A stretch of DNA of 64,000 nt from Corynebacterium ammoniagenes DSM 20306 (GCF_001941425.1 NZ_CP009244.1:2356001-2420000); one strand, 5' to 3'. Counted from the first letter of the stretch, positions 55,349 through 64,000 are shown. Notes: generated from the letters alone by a model not told the origin. Numbers and translations: made by a program.

Positions 55349-58066
55349 CTACTGGCCGGAAGGGGCTCCGGCACCAGCGGGTGGTGGGTTGTTTCCATCA
55401 TCGTTCGAGGAAGAAACTGGGTCCTCTGGCAAGGTATCTGGGACAACGGTGTTGACGCTGTCGGAGTCCTCGCCGTCGTTGTCACGAACCTCGGTGTCCT
55501 CCAATGGCTCGTCGAAGGTGCCTTCTGGCAGTGGCTTCGGACGTGGGCTGAAGGTGAAGGTGGCCTTGGAATTATCCTTGGACTCACCGTCCCAACCTTC
55601 CACGTCGACGGAGATGATCTCACCGGCACCAATTTCGCCGTAGAGAATCTTCTCAGACAGCTGGTCTTCAATCTCGCGCTGGATGGTACGACGCAGCGGA
55701 CGTGCGCCCAGTACTGGATCAAAGCCTCGCTTGGCCAGCAAGTCCTTGGCCTTCTGAGTCAGCTCGATGCCCATGTCGCGCTCTGCCAGCTGAGTCTCCA
55801 CGCGTCCGATGAGCAGCTCGACCATCTGCACAATCTCGTCGCGAGTGAGCTGGTGGAAGACCACAATCTCATCAATACGGTTCAAGAACTCTGGGCGGAA
55901 GTGCTTCTTCAGCTCATCGTTGACCTTGTTTTTCATGCGGTCGTACTGAGCATCCGAATCGGCTTCATCATTGGAAGTAAAGCCCAGACCGACTGCCTTG
56001 GAGATGTCTTGGGTACCAAGGTTGGAAGTGAAAATCAGAACGGTGTTCTTAAAGTCCACGACGCGACCCTGGCCATCGGTGAGACGACCATCTTCCAGAA
56101 CCTGCAGCAAGGTGTTGTAAATCTCCTTGTGTGCCTTCTCGATCTCGTCGAAAAGCACTACGGAGAATGGCTTGCGGCGAACCTTTTCGGTCAGCTGGCC
56201 ACCTTCTTCGTAGCCAACGTATCCCGGAGGGGCACCGAACAGGCGTGAGGCAGTGAAGCGGTCATGGAACTCACCCATGTCGATCTGGATGAGGTCATCA
56301 TCCGAGCCGAACAGGAAGTTAGCCAAAGCCTTGGACAGCTCCGTCTTACCAACACCGGATGGGCCGGCGAAGATGAAGGAACCGGAAGGACGGCGTGGGT
56401 CCTTAAGGCCTGCACGGGTGCGGCGGATGGCGCGGGAGACAGCCTTGACTGCCTCGTTTTGGCCAATGATGCGCTTGTGCAGTTCTTCTTCCATGTTGAG
56501 CAGGCGGGAAGATTCCTTCTCCGTCAGCTTCAGAACCGGGATGCCGGTCCAGTGTGCCAAGACTTCTGCGATCTGGTCTTCGGTGATCTCGGCGATTTCT
56601 TCCAAGTCACCGGAGCGCCACTGCTTTTCCTTGGTGGAACGCTCTTCGTGCAGCTTGCGCTCGGTATCGCGAAGGCCAGCTGCCTTCTCGAAGTCCTGCG
56701 CATCGATCGCAGCTTCCTTTTCCTTGCGCACATCCGCGATGCGGTCATCGACCTCGCGAATGCCCTTCGGAGCAGTCATGCGCCTAATACGCATGCGAGC
56801 ACCGGCTTCATCGAGAAGGTCAACAGCCTTATCTGGCAAGAAGCGATCATTGATGTAGCGATCGGACAGCGATGCTGCTGCCTTCAACGCATCATCGGTG
56901 TAAGACACACGGTGGTGTGCTTCGTACTTATCGCGCAGGCCGCGCAGGATGGTGATGGTGTCTTCCATGGAAGGCTCATCAACCTGTACCGGCTGGAAAC
57001 GACGCTCCAGCGCCGCGTCCTTTTCAATGTGCTTGCGGTACTCATCCAACGTGGTCGCACCAATGGTCTGCAGCTCACCGCGAGCCAACTTCGGTTTGAG
57101 CAAGGACGCCGCATCGATAGCGCCTTCTGCGGCACCTGCGCCGACCAAGGTGTGGATCTCGTCGATGAACAAGATGATATCGCCGCGCTGGTTAATCTCC
57201 TTGAGCACCTTCTTCAGGCGCTCTTCGAAGTCACCGCGGTAACGGGAACCGGCAACCAACGAACCTAAGTCAAGCGAGTACACCTGCTTGTCCTTCAAGG
57301 TCTCTGGCACCTTGCCGTTAACTATATCGAGCGCAAGACCTTCAACAACAGCGGTCTTACCTACACCTGGCTCACCGATAAGAACTGGGTTGTTCTTGGT
57401 GCGGCGGGACAGTACCTGCATAATGCGCTCAATTTCGGACTCGCGTCCGACAACTGGGTCCAGCTTGCCGTCCTTGGCAGCCTGGGTCAGGTTGCGGCCG
57501 AATTGATCTAATACCAGCGAGTTGGAACGCTCGCCCTGGCCACCTGGGCCCTGGCGGCCTGGGTTTTGCTGGCCGGTGCCAGCACCAACTGGGCCAGAGC
57601 CAGCTTCTGGCTTATCGCCCTGGTTGCCCTCGTAACCGGAAAGCAGCTGGATAACCTGCTGACGCACGCGAGGCAAGTCAGCGCCCAGCTTGGTCAGAAC
57701 CTGTGCAGCAACGCCTTCACCCTCACGGATGAGACCGAGCAGCAAGAACTCAGTACCGATGTACTTGTGCCCCATCTGCAGGCCTTCACGCAAGGAAAGT
57801 TCCAGAACCTTCTTCGCACGTGGGGTAAATGGAACGTGGCCATTGTGTGGCTGGGTTCCGTGGCCAATAATTGCCTCTACCTCGCCGCGGACGTCCTCGA
57901 GGGAAATTCCCATGGACTCCAGAGCCTTGGCAGCTACCCCCTCACCTTCTTGGATGAGCCCGAGCAGGATGTGCTCGGTACCGATGTAATTGTGGTTGAG
58001 CATCCGTGCTTCTTCTTGCGCCAATACAATGACGCGACGAGCACGGTCCGTGAACCTCTCGAACAT
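55349..58066 (-). CDS. clpC: ClpC AAA+ unfoldase
   Basis: ClpC unfolds proteins and feeds them to ClpP. The 905-residue protein has two N-terminal Clp repeats (about 5-145), AAA domain 1 with GEPGVGKT near 230, a UVR-like coiled middle domain around 420-460, and AAA domain 2 with GPSGVGKT near 570. The second domain also carries the VGF-type ClpP-contact loop (AVGLGF region). A disordered acidic tail of about 75 residues ends the protein. A GGAA/GTT pair upstream suggests stress-sigma control. ATG 58066 gives the conserved start [10 protein letters not shown]. Confidence 0.96.
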   Translation of the reverse strand: MFERFTDRARRVIVLAQEEARMLNHNYIGTEHILLGLIQEGEGVAAKALESMGISLEDVRGEVEAIIGHGTQPHNGHVPFTPRAKKVLELSLREGLQMGHKYIGTEFLLLGLIREGEGVAAQVLTKLGADLPRVRQQVIQLLSGYEGNQGDKPEAGSGPVGAGTGQQNPGRQGPGGQGERSNSLVLDQFGRNLTQAAKDGKLDPVVGRESEIERIMQVLSRRTKNNPVLIGEPGVGKTAVVEGLALDIVNGKVPETLKDKQVYSLDLGSLVAGSRYRGDFEERLKKVLKEINQRGDIILFIDEIHTLVGAGAAEGAIDAASLLKPKLARGELQTIGATTLDEYRKHIEKDAALERRFQPVQVDEPSMEDTITILRGLRDKYEAHHRVSYTDDALKAAASLSDRYINDRFLPDKAVDLLDEAGARMRIRRMTAPKGIREVDDRIADVRKEKEAAIDAQDFEKAAGLRDTERKLHEERSTKEKQWRSGDLEEIAEITEDQIAEVLAHWTGIPVLKLTEKESSRLLNMEEELHKRIIGQNEAVKAVSRAIRRTRAGLKDPRRPSGSFIFAGPSGVGKTELSKALANFLFGSDDDLIQIDMGEFHDRFTASRLFGAPPGYVGYEEGGQLTEKVRRKPFSVVLFDEIEKAHKEIYNTLLQVLEDGRLTDGQGRVVDFKNTVLIFTSNLGTQDISKAVGLGFTSNDEADSDAQYDRMKNKVNDELKKHFRPEFLNRIDEIVVFHQLTRDEIVQMVELLIGRVETQLAERDMGIELTQKAKDLLAKRGFDPVLGARPLRRTIQREIEDQLSEKILYGEIGAGEIISVDVEGWDGESKDNSKATFTFSPRPKPLPEGTFDEPLEDTEVRDNDGEDSDSVNTVVPDTLPEDPVSSSNDDGNNPPPAGAGAPSGQ

Positions 58067-58119
58067 GAGTCTTACCCCTTGGATATCAGTATTTTCGTTG
58101 CTAAGTTGTCACCCACTCT

Positions 58120-58148
58120 AACGCGAGTTCGCCGCGACTATTTCTTCC
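58120..58148 (-). promoter_or_regulatory. Possible stress-sigma (SigH-type) promoter of clpC
   Basis: On the minus strand GGAAGA (58143-58148) is followed after 20 bases by GTT (58120-58122), resembling the GGAA...GTT pattern of SigH promoters in corynebacteria. It lies about 50 bases upstream of clpC. The spacing is at the upper limit, so this is tentative. Confidence 0.35.
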
Positions 58149-58272
58149 TTCCTCGGCAATACTCCGGTTTTTCGCCATTTACCCAGCTCATAGGGGTGTA
58201 CGCCGGTAGCGAACAGGGCCAGTAACGGTCAAAAAGGGTGAATTTTTCCCGGCGTTCGCAGGCATGCGAAAA

Positions 58273-58297
58273 GCCGGCATCGACAAGCGATACCGGC
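58273..58297 (-). terminator. Terminator after the 58315 exporter
   Basis: A ten-base stem with one mismatch (58273-58282 with 58288-58297) and a CTTGT loop is followed on the minus strand by TTTTCG. The left arm plus loop contains the word CATCGACAAGC that recurs across the window. Confidence 0.75.
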
Positions 58298-58314
58298 GTT
58301 ACTGCGCGCTTTAG

Positions 58315-59817
58315 CTACGCGGTTTTTTCTTCTGTTTCGGCGAGATCGGAATCTGTAATTTCCACGTATTCCGGGTCATTGTTGACGCGTTTTACGAAAG
58401 GAACCAAGCACACCACAATCACCACGCAGGCGGCGGCAAAGGTAAAGGCCATGGTCGAGCCTTGCGCGGTCGCTGCGGCCTCCGATAGGCCAGCTTCGGT
58501 GCCGGCGATGGTGCCGCGAGTCAAAAAGACCACGAGGATTGCGGTACCTGTTGCACCTGCCAGCTGCTGCAGGGTGTTCATTCCCGCGGAGCCGTGGCTG
58601 TAGAGATTATCCGGCAAGGAGCTCAACGCCGTGGTCATCATCGGCGTCATCATCATGGCCATGCCAACGGAGAAAGCCACGTGCATGAGCACCACCATCC
58701 ACACGGCGGAATTCTCATTGAGGAAAATCATGGCGCCAACACCCAGCAACATCAAAATGGCGCCGGGGATTGCCAGTGGGAACGGACCGTAGGCGTCAAA
58801 GAGGCGGCCCACAAATGGCGACATAATTGCTTGCAGGACACCGCCGGGCATCACAACCAGGCCGGTGACGAGTGCGGTAACGCCCAAAGAAGTCTGCAGG
58901 TAGATCGGCAATACGGTGGCAAAGCCGAGCATGGCACCGAAAGAGACCAAAATGACGGAGACAGCCAGGGTGAAGTTGCGGATGGTAAACGGACGCAGGT
59001 CCAAAAATGCTTTGTCTTCTTTGCCCAGCTTGAGCTGGCGCCAGACAAACAACACCAGGGATACCAGGCCGATAACAGCAACAATAATCGCGGTCGTGCC
59101 CTGTCCCGCGAGCATGGATTCGATGGACGAGAGGCCGTAAATCAATCCGCCAAAGGCAAAGGCGGATAAGAAGAAGGACAAAATATCCAGTGGGACGTCG
59201 CGTTGTTCACCGACGTTTTTCAACTTCATCCAGCCAGCAAGCAGCACCAAGGCAATTAGCGGCACCATGAGCCAAAATACCCAGTGCCAGGTCATGGAGT
59301 TCACAATGGCGCCACCAACTGTCGGGCCCAGGGCTGGAGCCACGGAGATAACAATGGCGATAATGCCCATAACCGAGCCGCGGCGCTGGCGTGGGACCAA
59401 GGTCATGGCCACCGTCATCAACAATGGAATAACTAAGGCTGTGCCGGCAGCTTGGATAACGCGTCCGATAAACAAGAAGACAAACGCCGGCGCCAGGGCG
59501 GCGACCACGGTGCCGCTGATAAACAGCAAGCACGCAGTAATAAATACCTGCCGGGTACTAAAGCGCTCAATGGCAAAACCGGTGGTAGGAATAACTACCG
59601 CCATGGTTAGCATAAAGCCCGTGAGCAGCCACTGGACGGTGGTTGCCGGCACGTCGTACTCCGCCATGATGGCTGGCAGCGCAACCGACAGGGAGGTTTC
59701 ATTCAAAATCATGATGGTCGCTGCACCGACCAACACGGCCAGTGTGGCCTTGACGTCGGGCGCCATCTTTTCGGGAGCAGCTGCGGTAGAAGCCGCAGGG
59801 GAGTTATTCTGTGCCAC
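58315..59817 (-). CDS. DHA2-family MFS drug exporter
   Basis: This 500-residue protein has about fourteen membrane helices and DHA2 motifs: NETSLSVALPAIM (helix 1), GFAIERFSTRQVF (motif A), and APALGPTVGGAIV (motif C). It resembles LmrB/EmrB exporters for lincomycin-like or other drugs; the substrate cannot be read. GTG 59817 lies behind a GAGAAAGAAA purine run. About 270 non-coding bases upstream contain alternative hairpins and a short open frame that could form an inducible leader. It ends at the terminator 58273-58297. Confidence 0.87.
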   Translation of the reverse strand: MAQNNSPAASTAAAPEKMAPDVKATLAVLVGAATIMILNETSLSVALPAIMAEYDVPATTVQWLLTGFMLTMAVVIPTTGFAIERFSTRQVFITACLLFISGTVVAALAPAFVFLFIGRVIQAAGTALVIPLLMTVAMTLVPRQRRGSVMGIIAIVISVAPALGPTVGGAIVNSMTWHWVFWLMVPLIALVLLAGWMKLKNVGEQRDVPLDILSFFLSAFAFGGLIYGLSSIESMLAGQGTTAIIVAVIGLVSLVLFVWRQLKLGKEDKAFLDLRPFTIRNFTLAVSVILVSFGAMLGFATVLPIYLQTSLGVTALVTGLVVMPGGVLQAIMSPFVGRLFDAYGPFPLAIPGAILMLLGVGAMIFLNENSAVWMVVLMHVAFSVGMAMMMTPMMTTALSSLPDNLYSHGSAGMNTLQQLAGATGTAILVVFLTRGTIAGTEAGLSEAAATAQGSTMAFTFAAACVVIVVCLVPFVKRVNNDPEYVEITDSDLAETEEKTA

Positions 59818-60091
59818 TTAAATTTTCTTTCTCAACTAAACATGTATTCATTTAAAGCCCCCGTCGGACGATAAACCTCGTCCGAAGATGGGAAACTGGG
59901 CAACACCCTGCATCCTGCGCATCAGTGCCCACAAATTAAAAAGTGCCCAAACGGTAGTGGGCGAAAAAGTTCTTAAAAACCACAGGAGCTACTACCGCTT
60001 AAGAGCTAGCAACAGGTTACGGAATTTTCTTCCGCTGCGATACCCCGAGCGCGGTTCTGTGCTTGAAAACACTAAGTATTCCCAGTGTGCA
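59818..60091 (-). other. 274-base structured leader region of the 58315 exporter
   Basis: Read on the minus strand, GCCCAC and GTGGGC (59957-59962 and 59927-59932) can pair, and so can TGGGCA and TGCCCA (about 59926-59931 and 59897-59902). The two share bases and are therefore mutually exclusive. A CGGACGA/TCGTCCG hairpin (59864-59883) lies closer to the gene. A 24-codon frame (59848-59922, MRRMQGVAQFPIFG start) overlaps that hairpin and ends 31 bases before the exporter start. The layout resembles translation-attenuated resistance leaders, but no known class is recognised. Confidence 0.35.
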
Positions 60092-61762
60092 CTATGCTTT
60101 TCGATGCCCCGCTGCCGCTTCAGCGGTCGGTCCTGAAGTGTGGTCCGCGCGGAGTCGTTTAATAATATTTTCCGCGGAAATCAAACACAGCGGCACGCCG
60201 ACCCCGGGCACGGTGGTCGCTCCGGCGTAATAGAGATTCTCGACCTTGGAGGAGATATTTTTCCCACGGAAAAACGCTGACTGCGCCAAGGTGTGTGCTG
60301 GTCCAATAGCTCCCCCATCCCAGGCGTTGTAGCGCTCGGCAAAATCAGCCGGGCCCACGGTGTGGGAGACGACCATGCGCTTGTCCAGATCATCAATACC
60401 CACCCATTCGGCGATCAGCTCGAGCGCTTGGTCTGCTATCTCCCGCACGCGCGTATCTTCGGCACGTCCAGATGCGGAATCACGAAACGCACTGCCGTGG
60501 CCTAAACCTGGCTCCGCCGCGGTAGGAATAAGAACAAAGAGATTTTCATAACCGGCGGGGGCGACATCGTCATCGGTAGCCGAGGTCTTGGAGACATACA
60601 TCGAATGCGACCACGACTTCTGCGCACCAAAGACCGCCTGAAAGTCCGGGTCCCAGTCCTTGCTTAATAACAAGGTGTGGTGCGCAAGCTCCGGAAGTTG
60701 TCCTTTCACCCCGGCGTAGACAAGAACAGCGCTCAGACCAGGATTGCGCTTGTCCCAGTACTTGTGCGGATACGTCTGCAGGTTGCGCGGCAACAGCTGG
60801 GTTTCGGTGTGTTTGAGATCGGCGGCGGAGACCACAATATCTGCCGGAATAATCCTCGTATGTGTCTGTGGGTCGCGCTGGCGTGACCCACGCACATCGC
60901 GCACGCGTACTCCGCGCACACGTGGCTTGGACGTTCCCGCCAATGCGTGGCGCCGTTGTTTGCCGAAGGTGACAATCTCTGTGGCTTCCGTGCCTAGCTG
61001 GAATTCCACGCCATTATCGTGTGCCAATTTAATGAAGGAATTGACCACCGCGGAAAATCCGCCGCGGGGATATTTAGGGCCTTGAATAAGGTCCGTGTGG
61101 CTCATCAACGAGTACAACGCCGGGGCAGCTTTGGGCTCGGTGGATAAAAAGACCGCCGGGTAGCTTAAAACCTGACGAAGGCGCGCATCTTGGGCCACGG
61201 TCTTGACGTACGAGTCCAAGCTGCGCGAGAGCAAGACGGCGAGCAATCGCGCGTGCATGACCATCTCGCGTGTCAGCAGGTTGTGGGGCTGAGTGAAGTT
61301 GTTATACAGAAACTTTTGGATGGCCACGTCGTAGACCAACGAAGATCTATCCAGGTACTTCTTTAAACGCTGACCGGCCCCTGGTTCGATGTCCTCGAAG
61401 GTCTCAATGATGGTCTCTGGGGTGATATCGAGTACTTCGGGTGGCCGAGTTGGGTCGGCCGGTCCCGCTGGCTCGGAGATGACCCGATACGCAGGGGTGA
61501 GTTCTACTAAATCGAGTTGCTCTTCGGTGCTGGTGCCGCACAGGCGGTAGAAATGGTCAAAGGCCTCGGGCATGAGATACCAACTAGGCCCTGCATCCCA
61601 GCGAAAGCCTGGGGCATCAGGAGTGGTAAATGTCCCGGCACGACCGCCTGGTTCTTCCAAGCGATCGATCAGCGTGACCTTATACCCTTCGCGGGCTAAT
61701 AACGTCGCGCTGGCAAGACCTGCAACGCCGGCGCCAATAACGACTGCTGTGTCACCACTCAT
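60092..61762 (-). CDS. crtI: Phytoene desaturase
   Basis: CrtI introduces double bonds into phytoene using FAD. The 556-residue protein has the N-terminal dinucleotide-binding GAGVAGLASA motif, the PGGRAGTF segment (about residues 38-45), the GPSWYLMPE region, and the carotenoid-desaturase C-terminal signature YYAGATTVPGVGVPL. It overlaps the crtB stop by four bases (ATGA) and is translationally coupled to it. No cyclase, elongase or GGPP-synthase gene is nearby. The number of desaturations, and so the pigment, cannot be read. Confidence 0.93.
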   Translation of the reverse strand: MSGDTAVVIGAGVAGLASATLLAREGYKVTLIDRLEEPGGRAGTFTTPDAPGFRWDAGPSWYLMPEAFDHFYRLCGTSTEEQLDLVELTPAYRVISEPAGPADPTRPPEVLDITPETIIETFEDIEPGAGQRLKKYLDRSSLVYDVAIQKFLYNNFTQPHNLLTREMVMHARLLAVLLSRSLDSYVKTVAQDARLRQVLSYPAVFLSTEPKAAPALYSLMSHTDLIQGPKYPRGGFSAVVNSFIKLAHDNGVEFQLGTEATEIVTFGKQRRHALAGTSKPRVRGVRVRDVRGSRQRDPQTHTRIIPADIVVSAADLKHTETQLLPRNLQTYPHKYWDKRNPGLSAVLVYAGVKGQLPELAHHTLLLSKDWDPDFQAVFGAQKSWSHSMYVSKTSATDDDVAPAGYENLFVLIPTAAEPGLGHGSAFRDSASGRAEDTRVREIADQALELIAEWVGIDDLDKRMVVSHTVGPADFAERYNAWDGGAIGPAHTLAQSAFFRGKNISSKVENLYYAGATTVPGVGVPLCLISAENIIKRLRADHTSGPTAEAAAGHRKA

Positions 61763-62670
61763 GATCGGCTACCACCCTTTCGTTGTGCTGCGATACGCGG
61801 AACGCGCGCCAAGACAATAACTTTGCGCGCTGGCGACAAGCTCACGCGGGTAGACAATAACTCGGCCGCGCTAATGCGATCGATGTCGTTGGTCAGCTCG
61901 GCAAAGATCTCCGTTGCGGCAATCACTCCAATCCGCGCGTTGGCGGGCAAGTAGGAAATACTACTCCGTGCCACCGTAAGGTCACTGCGAATATCGGCAA
62001 CGAGCTCGGCCTTGAGGGCATCGTCAAGCTCTTGCTCTTCTAACTGCGGGAAGTATGTCCGGCCCAGAAACTGCGTGTCATTGGCGATATCGCGCAGGAA
62101 GTTAATTTTTTGAAAAGCAGCTCCCAGCGTGCGCGCGCCGTGTTCCATGACGCCCCGGGCATCTGGCGTGGGATTCTGGCCAACCAAAAACGCCTGCAGG
62201 CACAACAGCCCGATGACTTCCGCGGAGCCGTAAATATAGTCATCGAATTCTTGTTGTTTATTGCCGCTTTGTGGGCTTAAGTCGCGGCGCATGGACGCAA
62301 AGAAAGCCGAGAGATACTCATCTTTGAATTCGCACCGGCGAGCAGAAATGGCATACGCATGCAGCACAGGATCGCTATGTAAGCGCTGGTGTGGGGCGGC
62401 GAGTACTTGGCGCTCGTAGTCATCGAGAAGCTGCTGGCACTGACTCGTATCAAGACCTGCCCCGTACCCGGCGCCGTCGACAATCTCATCAGCGATACGC
62501 ACCACGGCATACAGGTTGCGGATGTCAGTCTTGACGTGGCCGCGCAAGAGGTTGGAGGCCAGAGAAAAGCTATTGGAGTAGCGGCGAATAATCTGGTGCG
62601 CCGCATGCTGTGCCGTGCGGTCATAGTGGTGCAGCAACTTAGCCGGTTGCTGCTCCCACGCGCCTGACAT
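61759..62670 (-). CDS. crtB: Phytoene synthase
   Basis: CrtB condenses two geranylgeranyl-diphosphates to phytoene. The 303-residue protein carries the aspartate-rich motifs of squalene/phytoene synthases, VVRIADEIVDGAG near residue 60 and INFLRDIANDT near 195, plus RRYSNSFSLAS. ATG 62670 is chosen because GGAGG lies ten bases before it; ATG 62679 sits too close to that site. It is the first gene of the crtB-crtI pair. In C. glutamicum a second crtB-crtI pair exists apart from the main carotenoid cluster, and this could be its counterpart. Confidence 0.92.
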   Translation of the reverse strand: MSGAWEQQPAKLLHHYDRTAQHAAHQIIRRYSNSFSLASNLLRGHVKTDIRNLYAVVRIADEIVDGAGYGAGLDTSQCQQLLDDYERQVLAAPHQRLHSDPVLHAYAISARRCEFKDEYLSAFFASMRRDLSPQSGNKQQEFDDYIYGSAEVIGLLCLQAFLVGQNPTPDARGVMEHGARTLGAAFQKINFLRDIANDTQFLGRTYFPQLEEQELDDALKAELVADIRSDLTVARSSISYLPANARIGVIAATEIFAELTNDIDRISAAELLSTRVSLSPARKVIVLARVPRIAAQRKGGSRS

Positions 62671-63057
62671 TGTCGACATACCTCCACACGATGCGCTGGA
62701 CGATGCCGCGCACCTTGAAAACCTTGACTTCATTTCCGCTAATTTCTGCACAATTAGCACCCACTGACTATAAGCCGGAGGGTGGAAAACTCGGACATCG
62801 GGGATAAATTACTCCGTTCGCACAGCGGTATTTCGGCTTCGAAAATGATCCGAAAATAAACCCCTTTATTCACATGAACATCATGCAAATACACAGTTCA
62901 CAGTAGTGCACCCCTGGTTTACCCCTGTTGCTCGCCGCCGTTTTTATTGAGTTCTACAGTCATTGAATAGACCTTGATAACGATTAAATAACGCACCTTT
63001 CGCATCCTGTGTTGAACCACGCAGAATGCAAAGGACGGTTTAAGTGGAGCGAAATCG
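62671..63057. other. 387-base divergent promoter region of crtB and the CAP gene
   Basis: On the crtB side a -10-like TATAGT lies at 62767-62772 on the minus strand, with CACCC/GGGTG flanking repeats. On the other side the CAP gene is preceded by AGTGGAGCG. The middle is A/T-rich with no clear palindrome. No MarR-type CrtR operator could be picked out by eye. Confidence 0.35.
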
Positions 63058-63597
63058 ATGAACGCTATTCAAACTCAGATCGCTGGCATCGTCGCCGTCA
63101 TTACTGCCGCGATGGGTAATTTCACCGGCGGCGTCCAAGACGTCGTCGCATCCATCGGCGATCACATTGCGGGTTCTTCACAGAACATCACCGCCACGGC
63201 TAATGCTGCCACCCCGGCAAGCTCTGGCTCCAACGTCAACACCACTTCGGTGTTCCTGGCGATTAATGAATACCGTGCCCGTCACGGTGTGGCACCAGTT
63301 GCCCCAAACCCACAGCTCAATGGCATTGCGCAGCGCTGGGCGGATCACATGGCCCAAACCGGCGTGCCAGCTCATAACCCGAGCTACTTGCAGCAGTACC
63401 CAGCTGGCTGGAAAGAAGGCGGCGAGAACGTCCACCAGAACTGGCGCGGTGCTTCTACCCAAGAAGTAGTCCAAGCATGGCACAACTCGCCTTCCCACCG
63501 CCAAAACCAAGCGGATCCAGGCTTTAATCAGATTGGCGTGGGCGTTGCCTACGGCGCCGATGGCCGCATGTATGTAGTAACCAACTACATGAGATAA
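63058..63597 (+). CDS. CAP/SCP-domain exported protein
   Basis: The 179-residue product has an N-terminal hydrophobic stretch (IAGIVAVITAAMG) acting as export signal, though without the usual positive start, then an Ala/Ser/Thr-rich linker to about residue 60. A CAP domain follows with VFLAINEYRARHGVAPV, GENVHQNW and VQAWHNSPSHRQN. The last contains the His and Ser/His residues conserved in CAP proteins. Bacterial CAP proteins are secreted; some are lytic or lipid-binding, most unknown. It is followed by a strong terminator. Confidence 0.85.
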   Translation: MNAIQTQIAGIVAVITAAMGNFTGGVQDVVASIGDHIAGSSQNITATANAATPASSGSNVNTTSVFLAINEYRARHGVAPVAPNPQLNGIAQRWADHMAQTGVPAHNPSYLQQYPAGWKEGGENVHQNWRGASTQEVVQAWHNSPSHRQNQADPGFNQIGVGVAYGADGRMYVVTNYMR

Positions 63598-63627
63598 ACC
63601 ATGGCCTTCACGGCCTTTCCAGCACTA

Positions 63628-63659
63628 AAAAGCTAGAGCACTCACCTGCTCTAGCTTTT
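63628..63659. terminator. Terminator after the CAP gene
   Basis: A perfect 13-base stem AAAAGCTAGAGCA/TGCTCTAGCTTTT (63628-63640, 63647-63659) has a six-base loop. The A and T ends make it functional in either direction. Confidence 0.9.
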
Positions 63660-63713
63660 CGCGTTTTTGCCGCGCGCTTGACGACGTGTTGTCGCAGCCT
63701 CATAGATCACCAA

Positions 63714-63753
63714 AGCCGCGGGCTGCAATCATTATTGATCACTGCCCGCGGCT
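63714..63753 (-). terminator. Hairpin after the right-edge flavoprotein gene
   Basis: A perfect ten-base stem AGCCGCGGGC/GCCCGCGGCT (63714-63723, 63744-63753) has a 20-base loop and lies 14 bases past the stop codon of the right-edge gene. Confidence 0.6.
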
Positions 63754-63766
63754 GGAATGAAAAAGC

Positions 63767-64000
63767 TTAAGCGTTAACCTTCTTCAGCATGGCCTCAAGA
63801 TCGGTAAACATGTTTGCTGCTTCCTGAATCTTGCGGTCTTCTGGGGAGAAGTTGCCCTCTGGAAACTCAGTAAACAGGTTGAATTCCAAAGCAGCACGCA
63901 CCTGCAGCATCTGGAAGTTAGCAACAATCAGGCGCCATGCCTCAATTGCGCGAACACCGCTGGACGCACCGTAGCCAACAAATGCTACAGCCTTGCCAAA
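63767..64000 (-). CDS. NADPH-dependent FMN reductase-like protein, C-terminal part
   Basis: Seventy-seven C-terminal residues are visible, the gene continuing beyond the right edge. They include FGKAVAFVGYGASSGVRAIE, the strand-loop of flavodoxin-like FMN reductases, then a helical segment ending in ANMFTDLEAMLKK. This is the C-terminal half of the NADPH-dependent FMN reductase (azoreductase/chromate reductase) fold. It should reduce flavins or quinones in the cytoplasm. A hairpin at 63714-63753 probably ends its transcript. Confidence 0.75.
   Translation of the reverse strand, partial: FGKAVAFVGYGASSGVRAIEAWRLIVANFQMLQVRAALEFNLFTEFPEGNFSPEDRKIQEAANMFTDLEAMLKKVNA

Noticed and set aside
59888..60136. 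Plus-strand open frame of 82 codons opposite the exporter leader
   Set aside because: It runs into the 3' end of crtI on the opposite strand, has no ribosome-binding site and no family resemblance.
1..64000. Phage, transposon, CRISPR, toxin-antitoxin or restriction system
   Set aside because: No integrase, transposase, direct-repeat array, cas-like gene, methyltransferase/endonuclease pair or toxin-antitoxin pair was seen; genes are nearly all core metabolism.

Overview
The window is a chromosomal stretch of a Corynebacterium. The evidence is the gene content and the gene order. An actinobacterial DUF3073 gene and a purM-purF block are followed by purL-purQ-purS, a secreted nuclease, purC, purB and purD, a HIT gene, a PhoRS-type two-component pair, pqo, a cgmA-cgmR exporter/repressor pair, thrE, otsA/otsB, a LacI regulator resembling ipsA, a zinc ABC transporter, cysS, ispD/ispF/carD, radA, a carbonic anhydrase, mutY and clpC. 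This closely follows the order I recall from C. glutamicum, although I could not run an alignment. Base composition is moderately GC-rich. Many genes appear leaderless, with a TANNNT box 6-8 nt before the start codon.

Layout. 1-1.8 kb: ygfZ and the small DUF3073 gene. 2-6.2 kb: purM-purF, a sterol-carrier-like gene and a double-hotdog thioesterase. 6.2-8 kb: a haemolysin-III membrane protein and two tandem small secreted peptides, one broken by an in-frame TAA. 8-21.2 kb: the rest of the purine genes, interleaved with a large surface nuclease, a DUF2334 deacetylase-like protein and oligopeptidase B. 21.3-25 kb: hit, phoR-phoS and a TipA-like MerR regulator. 25-31 kb: GNAT, a UMF1 transporter, pyruvate:quinone oxidoreductase, the cgmA-cgmR pair and tRNA-Thr. 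31.4-37.8 kb: threonine/serine exporter, a histone-H1-like protein, trehalose synthesis and ipsA. 38-42.7 kb: zinc ABC transporter, esterase and HNH protein. 42.8-48.2 kb: rlmB, cysS, nagB and a NagE-type PTS permease. 48.3-55.2 kb: ispF, ispD, carD, a lipoprotein, radA, an anchored exported protein, carbonic anhydrase, mutY and DUF4236. 55.3-64 kb: clpC, a drug exporter with a structured leader, a two-gene crtI-crtB carotenoid unit, a CAP-domain protein and the C-terminus of a flavodoxin-like reductase.

How the parts fit. The purine genes cover the steps carried out by PurF, D, L/Q/S, M, C and B. The nuclease and PhoRS pair beside them would link nucleotide supply to phosphate scavenging, as described for C. 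glutamicum nuc and phoRS. The nagE-nagB pair feeds amino sugars into glycolysis. OtsA and OtsB make trehalose, a precursor for the mycolate envelope.

I found no phage, transposase, CRISPR array or defence island. The least expected signal is an 11-base word, CATCGACAAGC, seen 11 times over both strands. It occurs in three coding frames, in a non-coding gap and inside a terminator, and it often forms a small hairpin with an ACAAG loop. Chance alone would give well under one copy. Other points worth a second look are the nonsense-split peptide paralog, a leader with a possible short ORF before the exporter at 58.3-59.8 kb, back-to-back leaderless promoters at 5.08 kb, and a CgmR-type operator lying between the -35 and -10 boxes of cgmA.
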